DNA from: an uncultured Coriobacteriaceae bacterium
Lineage (GTDB): Bacteria > Actinomycetota > Coriobacteriia > Coriobacteriales > Atopobiaceae
Length of the DNA: 64,000 bases
NCBI GenBank assembly: GCA_902801175.1
Contig: CADCHF010000015.1
Span: 1-64,000 of the forward strand
Reading direction: 5' to 3'
Shown here one piece after another: positions 8,024-16,382 of the stretch (position 1 is its first letter; every line of letters begins with the position of its first letter). The translations under genes were made by a program, and so were the position numbers. Below the pieces are notes generated by a model, which was not told the DNA's origin, did no database searches, and saw only the letters and a program-made list of their open reading frames with translations.

Positions 8024-9508
8024 GTGGAAACGTTGTATCACAGTACGCGCAGCTCGGCGCAGGTCGTAACAAGCAAGCAAGCAATCCTGGCCGGTATTGC
8101 CCCCGACGGTGGGCTTTATGTGTCGGACCAGCTCGGGCAGACCAAGATCGACCTTGCCCGCGTGGCCGCACAGGGCTATCACGCCACCGCGCGCGACGTG
8201 CTCCAGACGCTGCTCTCCGACTACACCGCTGACGAGGTTGCCGCATGCGTGGCCGGAGCCTACGGCAGCAACTTTGACACCCCCGCAGTGACCCCGCTCA
8301 CCCCGCTCGGCGCCGACTGGCTGCTCGAGCTCTACCATGGCCCCACCTGCGCCTTTAAGGACGTGGCGCTCCAGATGCTGCCGCGCCTCATGAGCGTGGC
8401 GCGCGAGGGCCAGGGCCAGAACATCATGATTGTGACCGCGACCTCGGGCGACACCGGCAAGGCGGCCCTCGAGGGCTTTGCCGACGTGCCCGGCACCGGC
8501 GTCACCGTGTTCTACCCCGACGGCAAGGTGAGCGACATCCAGCACCTGCAGATGACCTGCCAGCGCGGCGCGAACGTGGCAGTGGCAGGCATCCGCGGCA
8601 ACTTTGACGACGCCCAGACGCAGGTGAAGCGCATCTTTGCCAACGCCGAGCTGGCCGAGCGCCTGGCCGAGCGCGGCACCGTGCTCTCGAGCGCCAACTC
8701 CATCAACGTGGGACGCCTCGTGCCGCAGGTCACCTACTACATGGACGCCTACGCGCAGCTCGTGAAGCGCGGGGCCATCGCCCTTGGCGACGAGGTCGAC
8801 TACTGCGTACCTACCGGCAACTTTGGCGACGTGCTCGCCGGCTACTACGCCAAGTGCCTGGGCCTGCCCGTGGGCAAGCTCATCGTGGCCTCCAACACCA
8901 ACAAGGTGCTGACCGACTTCATTGAGACGGGCACCTACGATCGCCGCCGCGACTTTGTGAAGACCATCTCGCCGAGCATGGACATCCTCATCTCGTCCAA
9001 CCTCGAGCGCCTGCTGTACTACCTGACCGACGGCGACTGCGAGCGCGTGGCCGCGTGGATGGCAGAGCTCGCCAGCGAGGGCCGCTACACCCTGCCCGCC
9101 GACGTCATGGACCGCATGCGCGAGACCTTTGCCTGCGGCTTTGCCACCGACGACGACACCCGCGCCACCATCAAGAGCACCTGGGACGAGCTGGGCAAGC
9201 TCATTGACCCGCACACCGCCGTGGGCAAGTGCGTGCTTGACCGTCGTGCGAGCGAGGGCCGCGCACGCGTGTGCCTCTCCACCGCCGACCCCTACAAGTT
9301 CAGCGCCGACGTGCTTGCGGCGCTGGGGACCGACACCAGTGGCATGGACGGCTTTGCCTGCATGGACGCGCTGCAGGCGCTCACCGGCGTGCCCGCTCCC
9401 GCGCAGCTCTCGGGCCTGCGCGAGGCGGCAATCCTGCACCCCAGCGTGTGCGACCAGGCCGAGATGCTGGGCTTTGTTGAGGACGCTTGCACAAGGGTCT
9501 TCTCGTGA
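8024..9508 (+). CDS. thrC: Threonine synthase
   Basis: ThrC converts O-phosphohomoserine to threonine with pyridoxal phosphate. The 494-aa protein begins ETLYHSTRSS after a GTG start and has the PLP-lysine block HGPTCAFKDVALQ, the TATSGDTGKAALEG loop and the PTGNFGDVLAGYYA phosphate-binding loop, all hallmarks of the long (yeast/E. coli-type) threonine synthase. The GTG at 8024 is chosen because GAGGAG precedes it and homology starts there; an earlier ATG at 7937 lies within the promoter region. Its stop overlaps the thrB start (GTGA). Divergent from hom. Confidence 0.96.
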   Translation: METLYHSTRSSAQVVTSKQAILAGIAPDGGLYVSDQLGQTKIDLARVAAQGYHATARDVLQTLLSDYTADEVAACVAGAYGSNFDTPAVTPLTPLGADWLLELYHGPTCAFKDVALQMLPRLMSVAREGQGQNIMIVTATSGDTGKAALEGFADVPGTGVTVFYPDGKVSDIQHLQMTCQRGANVAVAGIRGNFDDAQTQVKRIFANAELAERLAERGTVLSSANSINVGRLVPQVTYYMDAYAQLVKRGAIALGDEVDYCVPTGNFGDVLAGYYAKCLGLPVGKLIVASNTNKVLTDFIETGTYDRRRDFVKTISPSMDILISSNLERLLYYLTDGDCERVAAWMAELASEGRYTLPADVMDRMRETFACGFATDDDTRATIKSTWDELGKLIDPHTAVGKCVLDRRASEGRARVCLSTADPYKFSADVLAALGTDTSGMDGFACMDALQALTGVPAPAQLSGLREAAILHPSVCDQAEMLGFVEDACTRVFS

Positions 9509-10410
9509 GCAACGGGGGCATGCCCAAAAGCGTGCGCGTGAGCGTACCGGCCACCACCGCCAACCTGGGGGTTGGCTTTGACGTGCTGGGAATGGCGCTC
9601 GACCTTACGGCCACCTACACCTTTGAGCCGGCGGACGAGCTGCAGATCACGGGCGTGGACGAGAGCCTTTGCGGGCCCGATAACCTCGTGTGGACCTCGT
9701 ATGTGACTGCGTGCGAGGAGCTTGGGCTTGACGCGGTGCCGCTGCATATCCACGAGGAGAGCCCCATCCCCGCAGCTGGCGGGCTCGGGTCCAGCTCCAC
9801 CTGCGTGGTTGCCGGCATTGCCGCAGCTCAGGCGCTTGCCGGGCGCAGCATAGACCGGCGCTTTACGGCAAGCCTCGCCACGCGCATCGAGGGGCATCCC
9901 GACAACGTGGCCCCCGCCGTGATGGGCGGCCTCGTGAGCAGCTACGTGGAGGGCGACACCACCGCCACCACACGCTGGGTCGTGGCCCCCAACCTGCGCT
10001 TTGTGTGCATGTCGCCGCCCTACCGCGTGCTCACCTCAGACGCACGCCAGGCACTGCCGTCGATGGTGCCCATGAGCTCGGTCTCGTGGCAGGTCGGTCG
10101 CTGCCTTGCCATGGTGAGCGCGCTGGCGTCCGGCCGCGCGGCCGACATTGCCGCATGCTGCCACGACCGTATCCACGAGCCCTACCGTGCGCCGCTCATC
10201 TCCGACTTTGAGCGCCTTCGCAGCTGCGCGCTCGAGGCCGGTGCCTGCACGTTTCTCATTTCGGGCTCTGGCGCCACGATGCTCGCCATCTGCGACGGCG
10301 ACCGCAGCGCCAAGCGCGTTACCAGCGCGGTGAGCTCGCTTATGCCCGAGCTTTGGGTGCGCACGATGCGCTCCAGCGAGCACGGGGTGTCCGTTTTGAC
10401 CACCAACTAG
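9505..10410 (+). CDS. thrB: Homoserine kinase
   Basis: ThrB is a GHMP kinase that phosphorylates homoserine at the expense of ATP, making the thrC substrate. The protein begins with VRVSVPATTANLGVGFDVLG and carries the GHMP ATP-binding loop PIPAAGGLGSSST and the C-terminal glycine-rich motif FLISGSGATM. I take the GTG at 9505, which overlaps the thrC stop (GTGA) and follows AAGGG, giving 301 aa. An ATG at 9520 behind GGGGG would give 296 aa and cannot be excluded. It is followed after 51 bp by thrH. Confidence 0.95.
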   Translation: MSNGGMPKSVRVSVPATTANLGVGFDVLGMALDLTATYTFEPADELQITGVDESLCGPDNLVWTSYVTACEELGLDAVPLHIHEESPIPAAGGLGSSSTCVVAGIAAAQALAGRSIDRRFTASLATRIEGHPDNVAPAVMGGLVSSYVEGDTTATTRWVVAPNLRFVCMSPPYRVLTSDARQALPSMVPMSSVSWQVGRCLAMVSALASGRAADIAACCHDRIHEPYRAPLISDFERLRSCALEAGACTFLISGSGATMLAICDGDRSAKRVTSAVSSLMPELWVRTMRSSEHGVSVLTTN

Positions 10411-10461
10411 CTGGCGCTGCCGGGCGGAGCGCCGCGTACGACCCGCAAGAAAGGACCTGCT

Positions 10462-11061
10462 ATGAACATCTGCTGCCTCGACATGGAAGGCGTCCTCGTC
10501 CCCGAAATCTGGATTGCGTTCTCGGAGGCCTCCGGGATTCCCGAGCTGCGTCGCACCACCCGCGACGAGCCCGACTACGACAAGCTCATGCGCTTTAGGA
10601 TGGACATCCTGCGCGAGCACGGCCTGGGCCTCAAGGAGATTCAGGACGTGATTGCCACCATTGACCCGCTGCCCGGCGCCAAGGAGTTCCTGGACGAGCT
10701 GCGCAGCATCTCGCAGGTCATCATTTTGTCCGACACCTTTGAGGAGTTTGCCAAGCCGCTCATGGCCAAGCTGGGCTGGCCCACCATCTTCTGCAACAGC
10801 CTGGAGATAGATGCCGACGGTATGGTGGCTGGCGTGCACATGCGCTGCCCCGAGAGCAAGCTCACCACCGTGCGCGGGCTGCAGTCCATTGGCTTTGAGA
10901 CCATTGCCACGGGCGACTCGTTCAACGACCTCGCCATGATCCGCGCCAGCAAGGCGGGTTTCCTCTTCCGCTCGACCGAGGCGATCATGGCCGACAACCC
11001 CGACCTCCCCGCCTACGAGGAGTTCGACGAGCTGCTGGCAGCGTTCAAGGCTGCCATGTAG
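10462..11061 (+). CDS. thrH: ThrH-like phosphoserine phosphatase/homoserine phosphotransferase
   Basis: This 199-aa HAD-family protein matches ThrH throughout: it starts ICCLDMEGVLVPEIW (motif I DMEGV instead of the usual DxDxT) and continues with ILSDTFEEFA (motif II), MRCPESK (motif III Lys) and GDSFNDLAMI (motif IV). ThrH of Pseudomonas aeruginosa dephosphorylates phosphoserine and can pass the phosphate to homoserine, so it links serine and threonine synthesis. Here it directly follows thrC-thrB and precedes a terminator, so it is probably co-transcribed. AAAGGA precedes the ATG. Whether it works mainly as a phosphatase or as a transferase in this organism is open. Confidence 0.92.
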   Translation: MNICCLDMEGVLVPEIWIAFSEASGIPELRRTTRDEPDYDKLMRFRMDILREHGLGLKEIQDVIATIDPLPGAKEFLDELRSISQVIILSDTFEEFAKPLMAKLGWPTIFCNSLEIDADGMVAGVHMRCPESKLTTVRGLQSIGFETIATGDSFNDLAMIRASKAGFLFRSTEAIMADNPDLPAYEEFDELLAAFKAAM

Positions 11062-11094
11062 GAGCGCGGCTCGAAAACAGACCTGAATAAACAT

Positions 11095-11131
11095 GAAGGC
11101 GGCTGGAAGCTTGTGCTCCCAGCCGCCTTTT
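11095..11131 (+). terminator. Terminator of thrC-thrB-thrH
   Basis: GGCGGCTGG pairs with CCAGCCGCC around an 11-base loop and is followed by TTTTG. It lies about 35 bp after the thrH stop codon. Confidence 0.85.
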
Positions 11132-11247
11132 GTGTTACCTAGAAGCACCAAAGTACATGGTGCGCTGTATATCACAGGTCAGGTGCTAGCAAGGGCGCCA
11201 TGCTCAAAAGCAAAGCGGGTGACGAGAGGCCGCCGGTCGTGGGCTTG

Positions 11248-11377
11248 TGCACGATATGTCAGTTATGTTAGGCAGAATCCGCGGTTGCCGGAGTATTCAC
11301 GCCCAAAACCGCAGGATACGGAGGCCTGATACTTTCAATAGGCGCAAGTCTACCCCACGTAGCTGACATAACGTGCA
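11248..11377. repeat. Gene-free stretch with an imperfect 15-bp inverted repeat
   Basis: TGCACGATATGTCAG (11248-11262) and CTGACATAACGTGCA (11363-11377) match in 14 of 15 positions as inverted arms, 100 bp apart. The stretch 11,132-11,537 has no ORF with a credible start, ribosome-binding site and protein-like composition. The repeat could be the ends of a small non-coding element or a dead insertion, but no target duplication is evident. Confidence 0.5.
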
Positions 11378-11537
11378 GCGACCTGTCATTCATCGCTTCC
11401 CGATGCGTTGGGATTGCGCCATGTGTGACAAGACGCACGCCCGAACGCAACGCATGCCATGAGATTCCCAGCCGACGGCACTCGTCCAACACAACCTCGA
11501 GCCAGCCCCACCGAATCCCCCTGTCGTAACAGGTGAC

Positions 11538-12173
11538 TTAGCGCTCAAAGACCACGCATCCAGCCTGTGTGGGGTGGTCGAGCACAAGCTGCTCGCTGGC
11601 CTTGGACTTGTGCCTGAGCAGCTCAAACACAAGAAGCATGTCACCACCAGCTGAGAGAATCATCACAATACCAACCACAAACAGCTGGAACGACCCAATT
11701 GCAATGGCGATTATCGTGGGGATGATTCCCAAAACCACCAGCGGACCCAGCGCACCAATGATGTACCTCGACTTTTCGAGAGGCACGGCGCAGGTGCAAT
11801 ACGGCGTGAGGTACTCCTTGATGAAGCCAAACTCAATGTCGGCAAAGCGGTTGGGCGTAGAGATGCTCCAGCCAAGGCCATGGATGAGCTCGTGCACAAC
11901 AACCAGCGGCAGGGTGGCCAAAAGAGCGGGGAGGCCTACGTGGAAGTCTATGTCCTTGCCCCCATTGACCAGCATGAATGCAAAGAACGCAATGAGCATC
12001 AGGGGGACGCCGGCCAATAGAGAGACGATGTTTGCCCAAACGATACCAACTGTGAGCTCGGTGCATTTGTAGCCCTGGGCCTCTAGGGACTCGCGCGTTT
12101 TGACAAAGCGCTCGTATCGGCGGCTCTCGGCCTCTGTGAGCTTTCTCTCGCTCTCGCGCTTGGGTGCTGCCAT
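11538..12173 (-). CDS. DUF3267-type membrane metalloprotease-like protein
   Basis: This 211-aa integral membrane protein has about four hydrophobic segments. The third segment ends in VVHELIHGLGW, a HExxH-like zinc motif (HELIH). This pattern, with the membrane layout, fits the DUF3267 putative zincin family found in Firmicutes and Actinobacteria. The function is unknown; site-2-protease-like cleavage within or near the membrane is the usual inference. The ATG at 12173 is chosen because AAGGAG precedes it by six bases; an upstream in-frame ATG lacks this. The C-terminal tail is short and charged. It is monocistronic and convergent with the threonine operon. Confidence 0.8.
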   Translation of the reverse strand: MAAPKRESERKLTEAESRRYERFVKTRESLEAQGYKCTELTVGIVWANIVSLLAGVPLMLIAFFAFMLVNGGKDIDFHVGLPALLATLPLVVVHELIHGLGWSISTPNRFADIEFGFIKEYLTPYCTCAVPLEKSRYIIGALGPLVVLGIIPTIIAIAIGSFQLFVVGIVMILSAGGDMLLVFELLRHKSKASEQLVLDHPTQAGCVVFER

Positions 12174-12646
12174 GTGGAACTCCTTATCTGTGCGCACTCA
12201 GGGTCACCAATTGTGACTGACGGACTCCTGTTTACCTGATGTCAAAATCTTATATGCCACAAGTGGCAATTGGTCTTGGCATAAGCAAAGTTTTTGCAAG
12301 CTGCCTGTCAGAAGCGGACGAGCAGCAGCGGCTGGCAAGGTTGATCCGCTCCTTTCAGGTCATCCACCAAATCCGCTCCAAATGACGGAAATCATCCCAA
12401 ATGGCAGCACGGCGACCCTATTTCTGTCCGAGGCGGTTGATATGTTGACAGCGTCCATTCCAGACGGGGATTGGAGCCGCCATGCAGGCCTTCTGTACAC
12501 GCGTGCCGCTCTTGGCGCGCACTCATGCGCCACCGTGATGCCGCAACCGTGATACCGCAGGTCACAAAGCGTGCGCGCCAACACTTTGCAGCGCAGGCGC
12601 AGCCCACAATCACGTCATTATCCAGGTCATTCCCTTGGAGGTAAAC
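12174..12646. other. 470-bp gene-free stretch with a palindrome
   Basis: No credible gene is seen between the DUF3267 gene and the Ltp lipoprotein gene. TGCCACAAGTGGCA at 12255-12268 is a near-perfect palindrome and lies about 80 bp upstream of the DUF3267 start, a possible operator for that gene. Nothing else is recognisable. Confidence 0.4.
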
Positions 12647-13318
12647 ATGGGCATTAGCATGAGGTCACTCGTTGCGGGAGCAGCATCGGTTATGTTGGCA
12701 GTTTCGTGCCTTGGGTGCTCGGAGAGCAGCACGGAGGAGTCGGCCCCAATCGAGGAGGCCCCCATCGAGCAGACGGCTGAGGACGAGAGCGAAAGCAAGG
12801 AGGAGTCCAAGGAGGAAACCTCCACCAGCAAGAAGGAAGAGAAGAAAGAGGAAAAGAAAGAAGAGAGCAAGCCCAAGGACGATGGCCTTACCGCCTCCCG
12901 GAGGAACGCGCTTGCCAGTGCCAAGAGCTATCTGGACTTCACGTACTTCTCTCACGATGGACTTGTTGGGCAGCTTGAGTATGAGAAATACGCCACCGAG
13001 GACGCGGTCTTTGCAGCCGACAATTGTGGTGCCGACTGGAACGAGCAGGCGCTAGGCAAGGCCAAGGAGTATCTGGAGTTCACTGCGTTCTCGCATGACG
13101 GGCTCATTGGCCAGCTCGAATTTGAGAAGTTCACGACCGAGCAGGCAACCTACGGCGCGGACAACTGCGGCGCCGATTGGAACGAGCAGGCCGCAAAGAA
13201 GGCCGAGGAGTATCTTGAGTTCTCGTCGTTCTCGCATGACGGACTCGTTGACCAGCTGGTGTATGAGGGCTTCACCTACGATCAGGCCGAGTATGGCGTG
13301 ACTGCCGCCGGTCTGTAA
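12647..13318 (+). CDS. Ltp family lipoprotein with three Ltp repeats
   Basis: This 223-aa lipoprotein has a signal peptide that ends in the lipobox SCLGC and a highly charged Glu/Lys/Ser linker. Three copies of a roughly 48-aa module follow, each with AKxYLxFxxFSHDGLVxQLxxExF and, in the first two, an ending ADNCGADWNEQA. This is the Ltp (host cell surface-exposed lipoprotein) domain. The founding member, from Streptococcus phage TP-J34, blocks DNA injection by related phages. Chromosomal copies such as this are common in actinobacteria and have unknown roles; superinfection exclusion is possible but unproven. The ATG at 12647 follows TTGGAGG. Probably monocistronic, ending at the terminator near 13,451. 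Confidence 0.9.
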   Translation: MGISMRSLVAGAASVMLAVSCLGCSESSTEESAPIEEAPIEQTAEDESESKEESKEETSTSKKEEKKEEKKEESKPKDDGLTASRRNALASAKSYLDFTYFSHDGLVGQLEYEKYATEDAVFAADNCGADWNEQALGKAKEYLEFTAFSHDGLIGQLEFEKFTTEQATYGADNCGADWNEQAAKKAEEYLEFSSFSHDGLVDQLVYEGFTYDQAEYGVTAAGL

Positions 13319-13450
13319 GGGAGCATGACTCGCCCGGCCGCTGTGCGAAGCATCCAAAGTGATTAAGCTTCCGGCATGAAGGGCGCCAGAACGACGAGCC
13401 CCTTTAGCCCAAGGTAGCGTAGTGGCGTAGCTCATCCCAAGCAAATCTGG

Positions 13451-13485
13451 GTCGCCGTCTTCTTTTGAGGGCGGCGACTTTTTCT
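13451..13485 (+). terminator. Terminator downstream of the Ltp lipoprotein gene
   Basis: GTCGCCG pairs with CGGCGAC around a 14-base loop and is followed by TTTTT. It is 133 bp downstream of the lipoprotein stop and upstream of the DUF4234-like gene. Confidence 0.75.
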
Positions 13486-13578
13486 TGTGGCGGGACCTGG
13501 CCACGCATGGTCCGCCGGACCCCCTAGCCGCTCCTATGCCCTAAAGTGTTAGCAAGTCACCAGCATCTGGAGCGCGGC

Positions 13579-13980
13579 ATGAGGTTTGAGCACACCAACA
13601 GAAAGGGCTTTTGGCTCGGCTTTGTGGACTTTTTCACAGCCGGGCTGTTCTTTGTGGTGTACATGCGCACTAGCGGGCTGCAGGACGAGCTCGACGAGAT
13701 CCTTGGCCGACGCACGCAGCGCTACTGGGTGGTGTATCTGCTGGGCATTCCCGACCTCTTCATCTACCCGCTCGTGTGGATGGGTCGCATTGCCGACGAG
13801 CTTCGCGCCAAGGCGATCGAGCTTGGCCTGGAGGGCCCGTGCACCTCGTTTTGGCACATGTTTGGCTGGAACACCCTGGGGTTGCCTGCCTTTGGGCCCA
13901 TGGTGGCCACGCAGCGCTTCTTTGACACGCTCAACCGCGTTGAGATTGAGCTCAACCGTCGTACGGATAACAGGTCGTAG
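13579..13980 (+). CDS. DUF4234-like small membrane protein
   Basis: This 133-aa protein has hydrophobic segments around FVDFFTAGLFFVVYM and YWVVYLLGIPDLFIY and a third near NTLGLPAFGPM. The pattern of aromatic-rich segments, with a short Glu/Asp helix between the first two (LQDELDEILG), resembles the DUF4234 family of unknown function. I assign this by general resemblance only. The ATG at 13579 is chosen because GGAGCG lies just upstream; an earlier in-frame start at 13546 adds unconvincing residues. It stands alone between two hairpins. Confidence 0.7.
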   Translation: MRFEHTNRKGFWLGFVDFFTAGLFFVVYMRTSGLQDELDEILGRRTQRYWVVYLLGIPDLFIYPLVWMGRIADELRAKAIELGLEGPCTSFWHMFGWNTLGLPAFGPMVATQRFFDTLNRVEIELNRRTDNRS

Positions 13981-14109
13981 GCGGCTCGCAGACGGGCACG
14001 TTCCCGCAAGCTAATTCTGTCCGCACGCTCCCCTACTCTTGAGTCACGGTCCGCGTGCGGTGCAGAAGATGGTGAGAAAGTACGCTCACACGCGATTCGA
14101 TTTATGTCT

Positions 14110-14162
14110 GTTGGGGCTGGAGCAGTTGGCGATCCTAAGGCCGCCATCGCTCCAGCCCCAAC
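14110..14162. terminator. Strong 14-bp-stem hairpin
   Basis: GTTGGGGCTGGAGC (14110-14123) and GCTCCAGCCCCAAC (14149-14162) are exact inverted arms around 25 bases. No U run follows on either strand, so it may be a Rho-assisted or inefficient terminator for the upstream gene, or a leader structure for the downstream remnant. Confidence 0.5.
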
Positions 14163-14234
14163 ATTATCCGAGGGTCAATTATTGTCCGAGCCGTCTTGTA
14201 TGGTGTCCTCATCGTCTACGCGAGAGGAACCAAA

Positions 14235-14510
14235 ATGAAAACCTCGTACGTCTGCAATGTGGCCATCGATCTTGAGTTCACGCCGGTCCCCAGGGACCTT
14301 CAGCGGGACGGCCTGCGACAAGAGATCATTGAGGTCGGCGCCGTTAAGCTGGCCGCGGATGGCAGCGTAGCGGGCGAGTGCGCGGCGCACAAGCGCGCGG
14401 TGGAAGAGAAGCTGAGCCAGGGGAAGAAGGAGTGTGCGGCGAGCCTGGGCGAGCAGTGTGACGGCCTGGCCGCGCTGCTGGCGCAGCTGCGCGCGAAGGA
14501 GGCGGCGTAG
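14235..14510 (+). pseudogene. Internally deleted DEDDh 3'-5' exonuclease remnant
   Basis: The first 40 or so codons read like the start of an exonuclease III-type DEDDh nuclease (AIDLEFTP, then QEIIEVGAVKL, holding the D-E pair of motif I). The sequence then jumps to an Ala/Glu/Lys-rich helix (KRAVEEKLSQGKKE) and stops at codon 92. Working members of this family are about 180-330 aa and need motifs II and III, which are absent. The simplest reading is a large in-frame internal deletion. A ribosome-binding site (GAGAGGA) and ATG remain, so a 91-aa product could still be made. It has no partner genes. Confidence 0.65.
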
Positions 14511-14575
14511 GAGGCGCAAGGCGCGGCTGTTGCGAGCGCGTCGGGACCAAGAGGCACTGGGGCTTCGAGCAGCTT

Positions 14576-14908
14576 TTACACGCCTCTTGATGGCGCGCTT
14601 GGGTGGAGGCCCGACTTGCGCAACTCTTCGTTCTTGTACCTCACCAGGCCAGAGAGATCGCACGAGAACGAAGGCACTACCCTATTGCCAACGTTGATGA
14701 GGCCCAGGATTTGATTGCCTTGCAGACCCACAAGTAGCCGTGGGAGCAGACTCAAACCCGCAAACTGAGCTGACAGCTGAAGAGCCTCGCCCGCAGTAGC
14801 GATAACATTCGCATCCCGCCGCGAGGAAACAAAAGACGCTCGCACAAACACCCCGCTCAGCCACACTGGCCCACTCCCCCATCGCTCAAGCAACATCAAA
14901 ACTTGCAT
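14576..14908 (-). CDS. Hypothetical protein, uncertain
   Basis: A 110-aa reading frame fills the gap between the exonuclease remnant and the next plus-strand gene. The ATG at 14908 is preceded by CGAGGTG at normal spacing. The predicted protein is moderately hydrophobic, with no signal peptide and no motif I recognise. Without it the stretch 14,511-14,966 would be empty. Reading frames of this length occur by chance in high-GC DNA, so the call is weak. Confidence 0.3.
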   Translation of the reverse strand: MQVLMLLERWGSGPVWLSGVFVRASFVSSRRDANVIATAGEALQLSAQFAGLSLLPRLLVGLQGNQILGLINVGNRVVPSFSCDLSGLVRYKNEELRKSGLHPSAPSRGV

Positions 14909-14966
14909 CAATTACACCTCGAATTGGCCAGCACCCCACCGTTCACCCTCGTCAAAGGAGGTCTCG

Positions 14967-15488
14967 ATGTCCAACCACAGCGAAGGAAGGAACACCAGCG
15001 GAATGAGCGACCAGCATCCCAACCAGTCCCACGACGCACGCAACAGCGACCCCACTCCTGCTCCTGATCCCTCCCTCATGCAGCACATTGAGCGCGTTGC
15101 GACCACGTTCTGCAAAGCCAAGGTCGACCTCAGCTGGCTTAGGGACTACGACCTCGACGACATCGACGCTCTGGGAGGCTTTGTTGCCCACAAGAGCATG
15201 CAGTTCTGCGGCGAGTATTGCTCCGACGAGGCCGACGGCGCCGCGTATGTCACAGGCATCATGAACTCCGTCTCGACCATCATGGCGGCCTACCGCTCAA
15301 ACGCGAGCGAGGACGACTTTTTGGCCAACCTGGTGATCATGCTGTCGCAGTACTGCTACGAGACGGGCGTGCGCGACGCCCACGAGGGAAGGCTTTCGGG
15401 TCAATGTCAGGATGCCATCGCGCAGTGGGTCAACAAGAAGGACGAGTACTTTGACAGCATGAGGGCGCTCTACGACGACATCCGGTAG
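14967..15488 (+). CDS. Conserved-looking hypothetical protein, alpha-helical
   Basis: This 173-aa soluble protein has a disordered Asn/Ser/Pro-rich N terminus of about 35 residues. A compact, predicted helical domain follows (HIERVATTFCKAKVDLSWL, then AAYVTGIMNSVSTIMAAY and LVIMLSQYCYETGVRDAHE). A strong ribosome-binding site, AAAGGAGG, precedes the ATG. I do not recognise the family. It has no signal peptide or membrane segment. It is isolated, with non-coding DNA on both sides, so the context gives no function. Confidence 0.75.
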   Translation: MSNHSEGRNTSGMSDQHPNQSHDARNSDPTPAPDPSLMQHIERVATTFCKAKVDLSWLRDYDLDDIDALGGFVAHKSMQFCGEYCSDEADGAAYVTGIMNSVSTIMAAYRSNASEDDFLANLVIMLSQYCYETGVRDAHEGRLSGQCQDAIAQWVNKKDEYFDSMRALYDDIR

Positions 15489-15702
15489 CGGATGGGAAGG
15501 CGTTCCTCATGGGCCGCAGCAGGATGGTTGCCAGCTGCGGCTCCACGGACTCTCGCACGGACCCGCCCGGCCCCACTGGCCTCGGTCTCACCAAACGCTG
15601 AGCCCCGCCAGAGCGCAGCTCATAAAAGAGTTTTAGGTCTGGCACCAGGCAGCACTACAATTGCTAGTGAGACCTGTTCACCATCATTTGTTTGGAAGAA
15701 CC

Positions 15703-16266
15703 ATGCGCAAGAACGCGGCGCATGCGATTGTGTGTGCGGGACTAGCCGGCATCATCGCCCTGGGCACCTGCGGCTGCTCGACTAGCAAGGAGACCACCGT
15801 TACGACCGAGGTCACCGACGAGGACGGCAAGACTCACACCACCAAGACCACGACCACCGAGAAGGACGGCGAGGTCGAGAGCACGACCACCGAGAGCACC
15901 ACCATTGACGTGAGCGACTGGGAGGATGCCTGGTACGGCGAGGCCACCAAGGGTCACGAGGTGTACTATGCCGAGTCGCCAGACGGTGGCAAGAAGGGCA
16001 TGCTGGTTATCTACAACCCCGAGACCGAGACGCTGGAGTCGTGGGTGGGCGACAACACCGGCGACGCAGATGGCACATACGTGACCACCACAGACGCGGT
16101 GAACGGCTCGTCGTTCACATTTGGAATCAACTCGCTGGACGAAGACGGCGACCTGCAGCTGGACATGGGCGACGAGTACGGCACGGCCGACCTCTCTCTG
16201 GTCGAGATGGACGAGCTGCTTGACATGATTGCCGAGGTGGATGTTAACGGTCAGGTGATTGTGTAG
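15703..16266 (+). CDS. Secreted lipoprotein, Thr-rich, unknown function
   Basis: This 187-aa protein has a lipoprotein signal peptide ending in the lipobox GTCGC. A 50-residue Thr/Glu/Lys-rich linker (KTTTTEKDGEVESTTTES) leads to a compact acidic domain with beta-strand-like segments (GMLVIYNPETETLESWVGDN, SSFTFGIN). I do not recognise the domain. The ATG at 15703 is chosen because TTTGGAAG precedes it and the signal peptide starts there. A TACAAT box at 15656-15661, with TTAGGT 17 bp upstream, is a possible promoter. The gene is followed by a good terminator, so it is probably a single-gene unit. Confidence 0.8.
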   Translation: MRKNAAHAIVCAGLAGIIALGTCGCSTSKETTVTTEVTDEDGKTHTTKTTTTEKDGEVESTTTESTTIDVSDWEDAWYGEATKGHEVYYAESPDGGKKGMLVIYNPETETLESWVGDNTGDADGTYVTTTDAVNGSSFTFGINSLDEDGDLQLDMGDEYGTADLSLVEMDELLDMIAEVDVNGQVIV

Positions 16267-16319
16267 GCATCGGAGGGCCCACGCGGGCATGCGAGGGGCA
16301 TTCAATTGAGTTTGGTTTT

Positions 16320-16350
16320 GCGCGCCGGTAGTTTGTCGGCGCGCTGTTTT
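16320..16350 (+). terminator. Terminator of the Thr-rich lipoprotein gene
   Basis: GCGCGCCG (16320-16327) pairs exactly with CGGCGCGC (16337-16344) around nine bases and is followed by TGTTTT. It is 54 bp after the stop codon. Confidence 0.85.
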
Positions 16351-16382
16351 GTGGCGCGAGGACTGCGGGCACCACGAGCGGC

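Noticed and set aside
13052-13504. Minus-strand gene opposite the Ltp lipoprotein gene
   Set aside because: It is the antisense shadow of the Ltp repeats and includes the terminator sequence.
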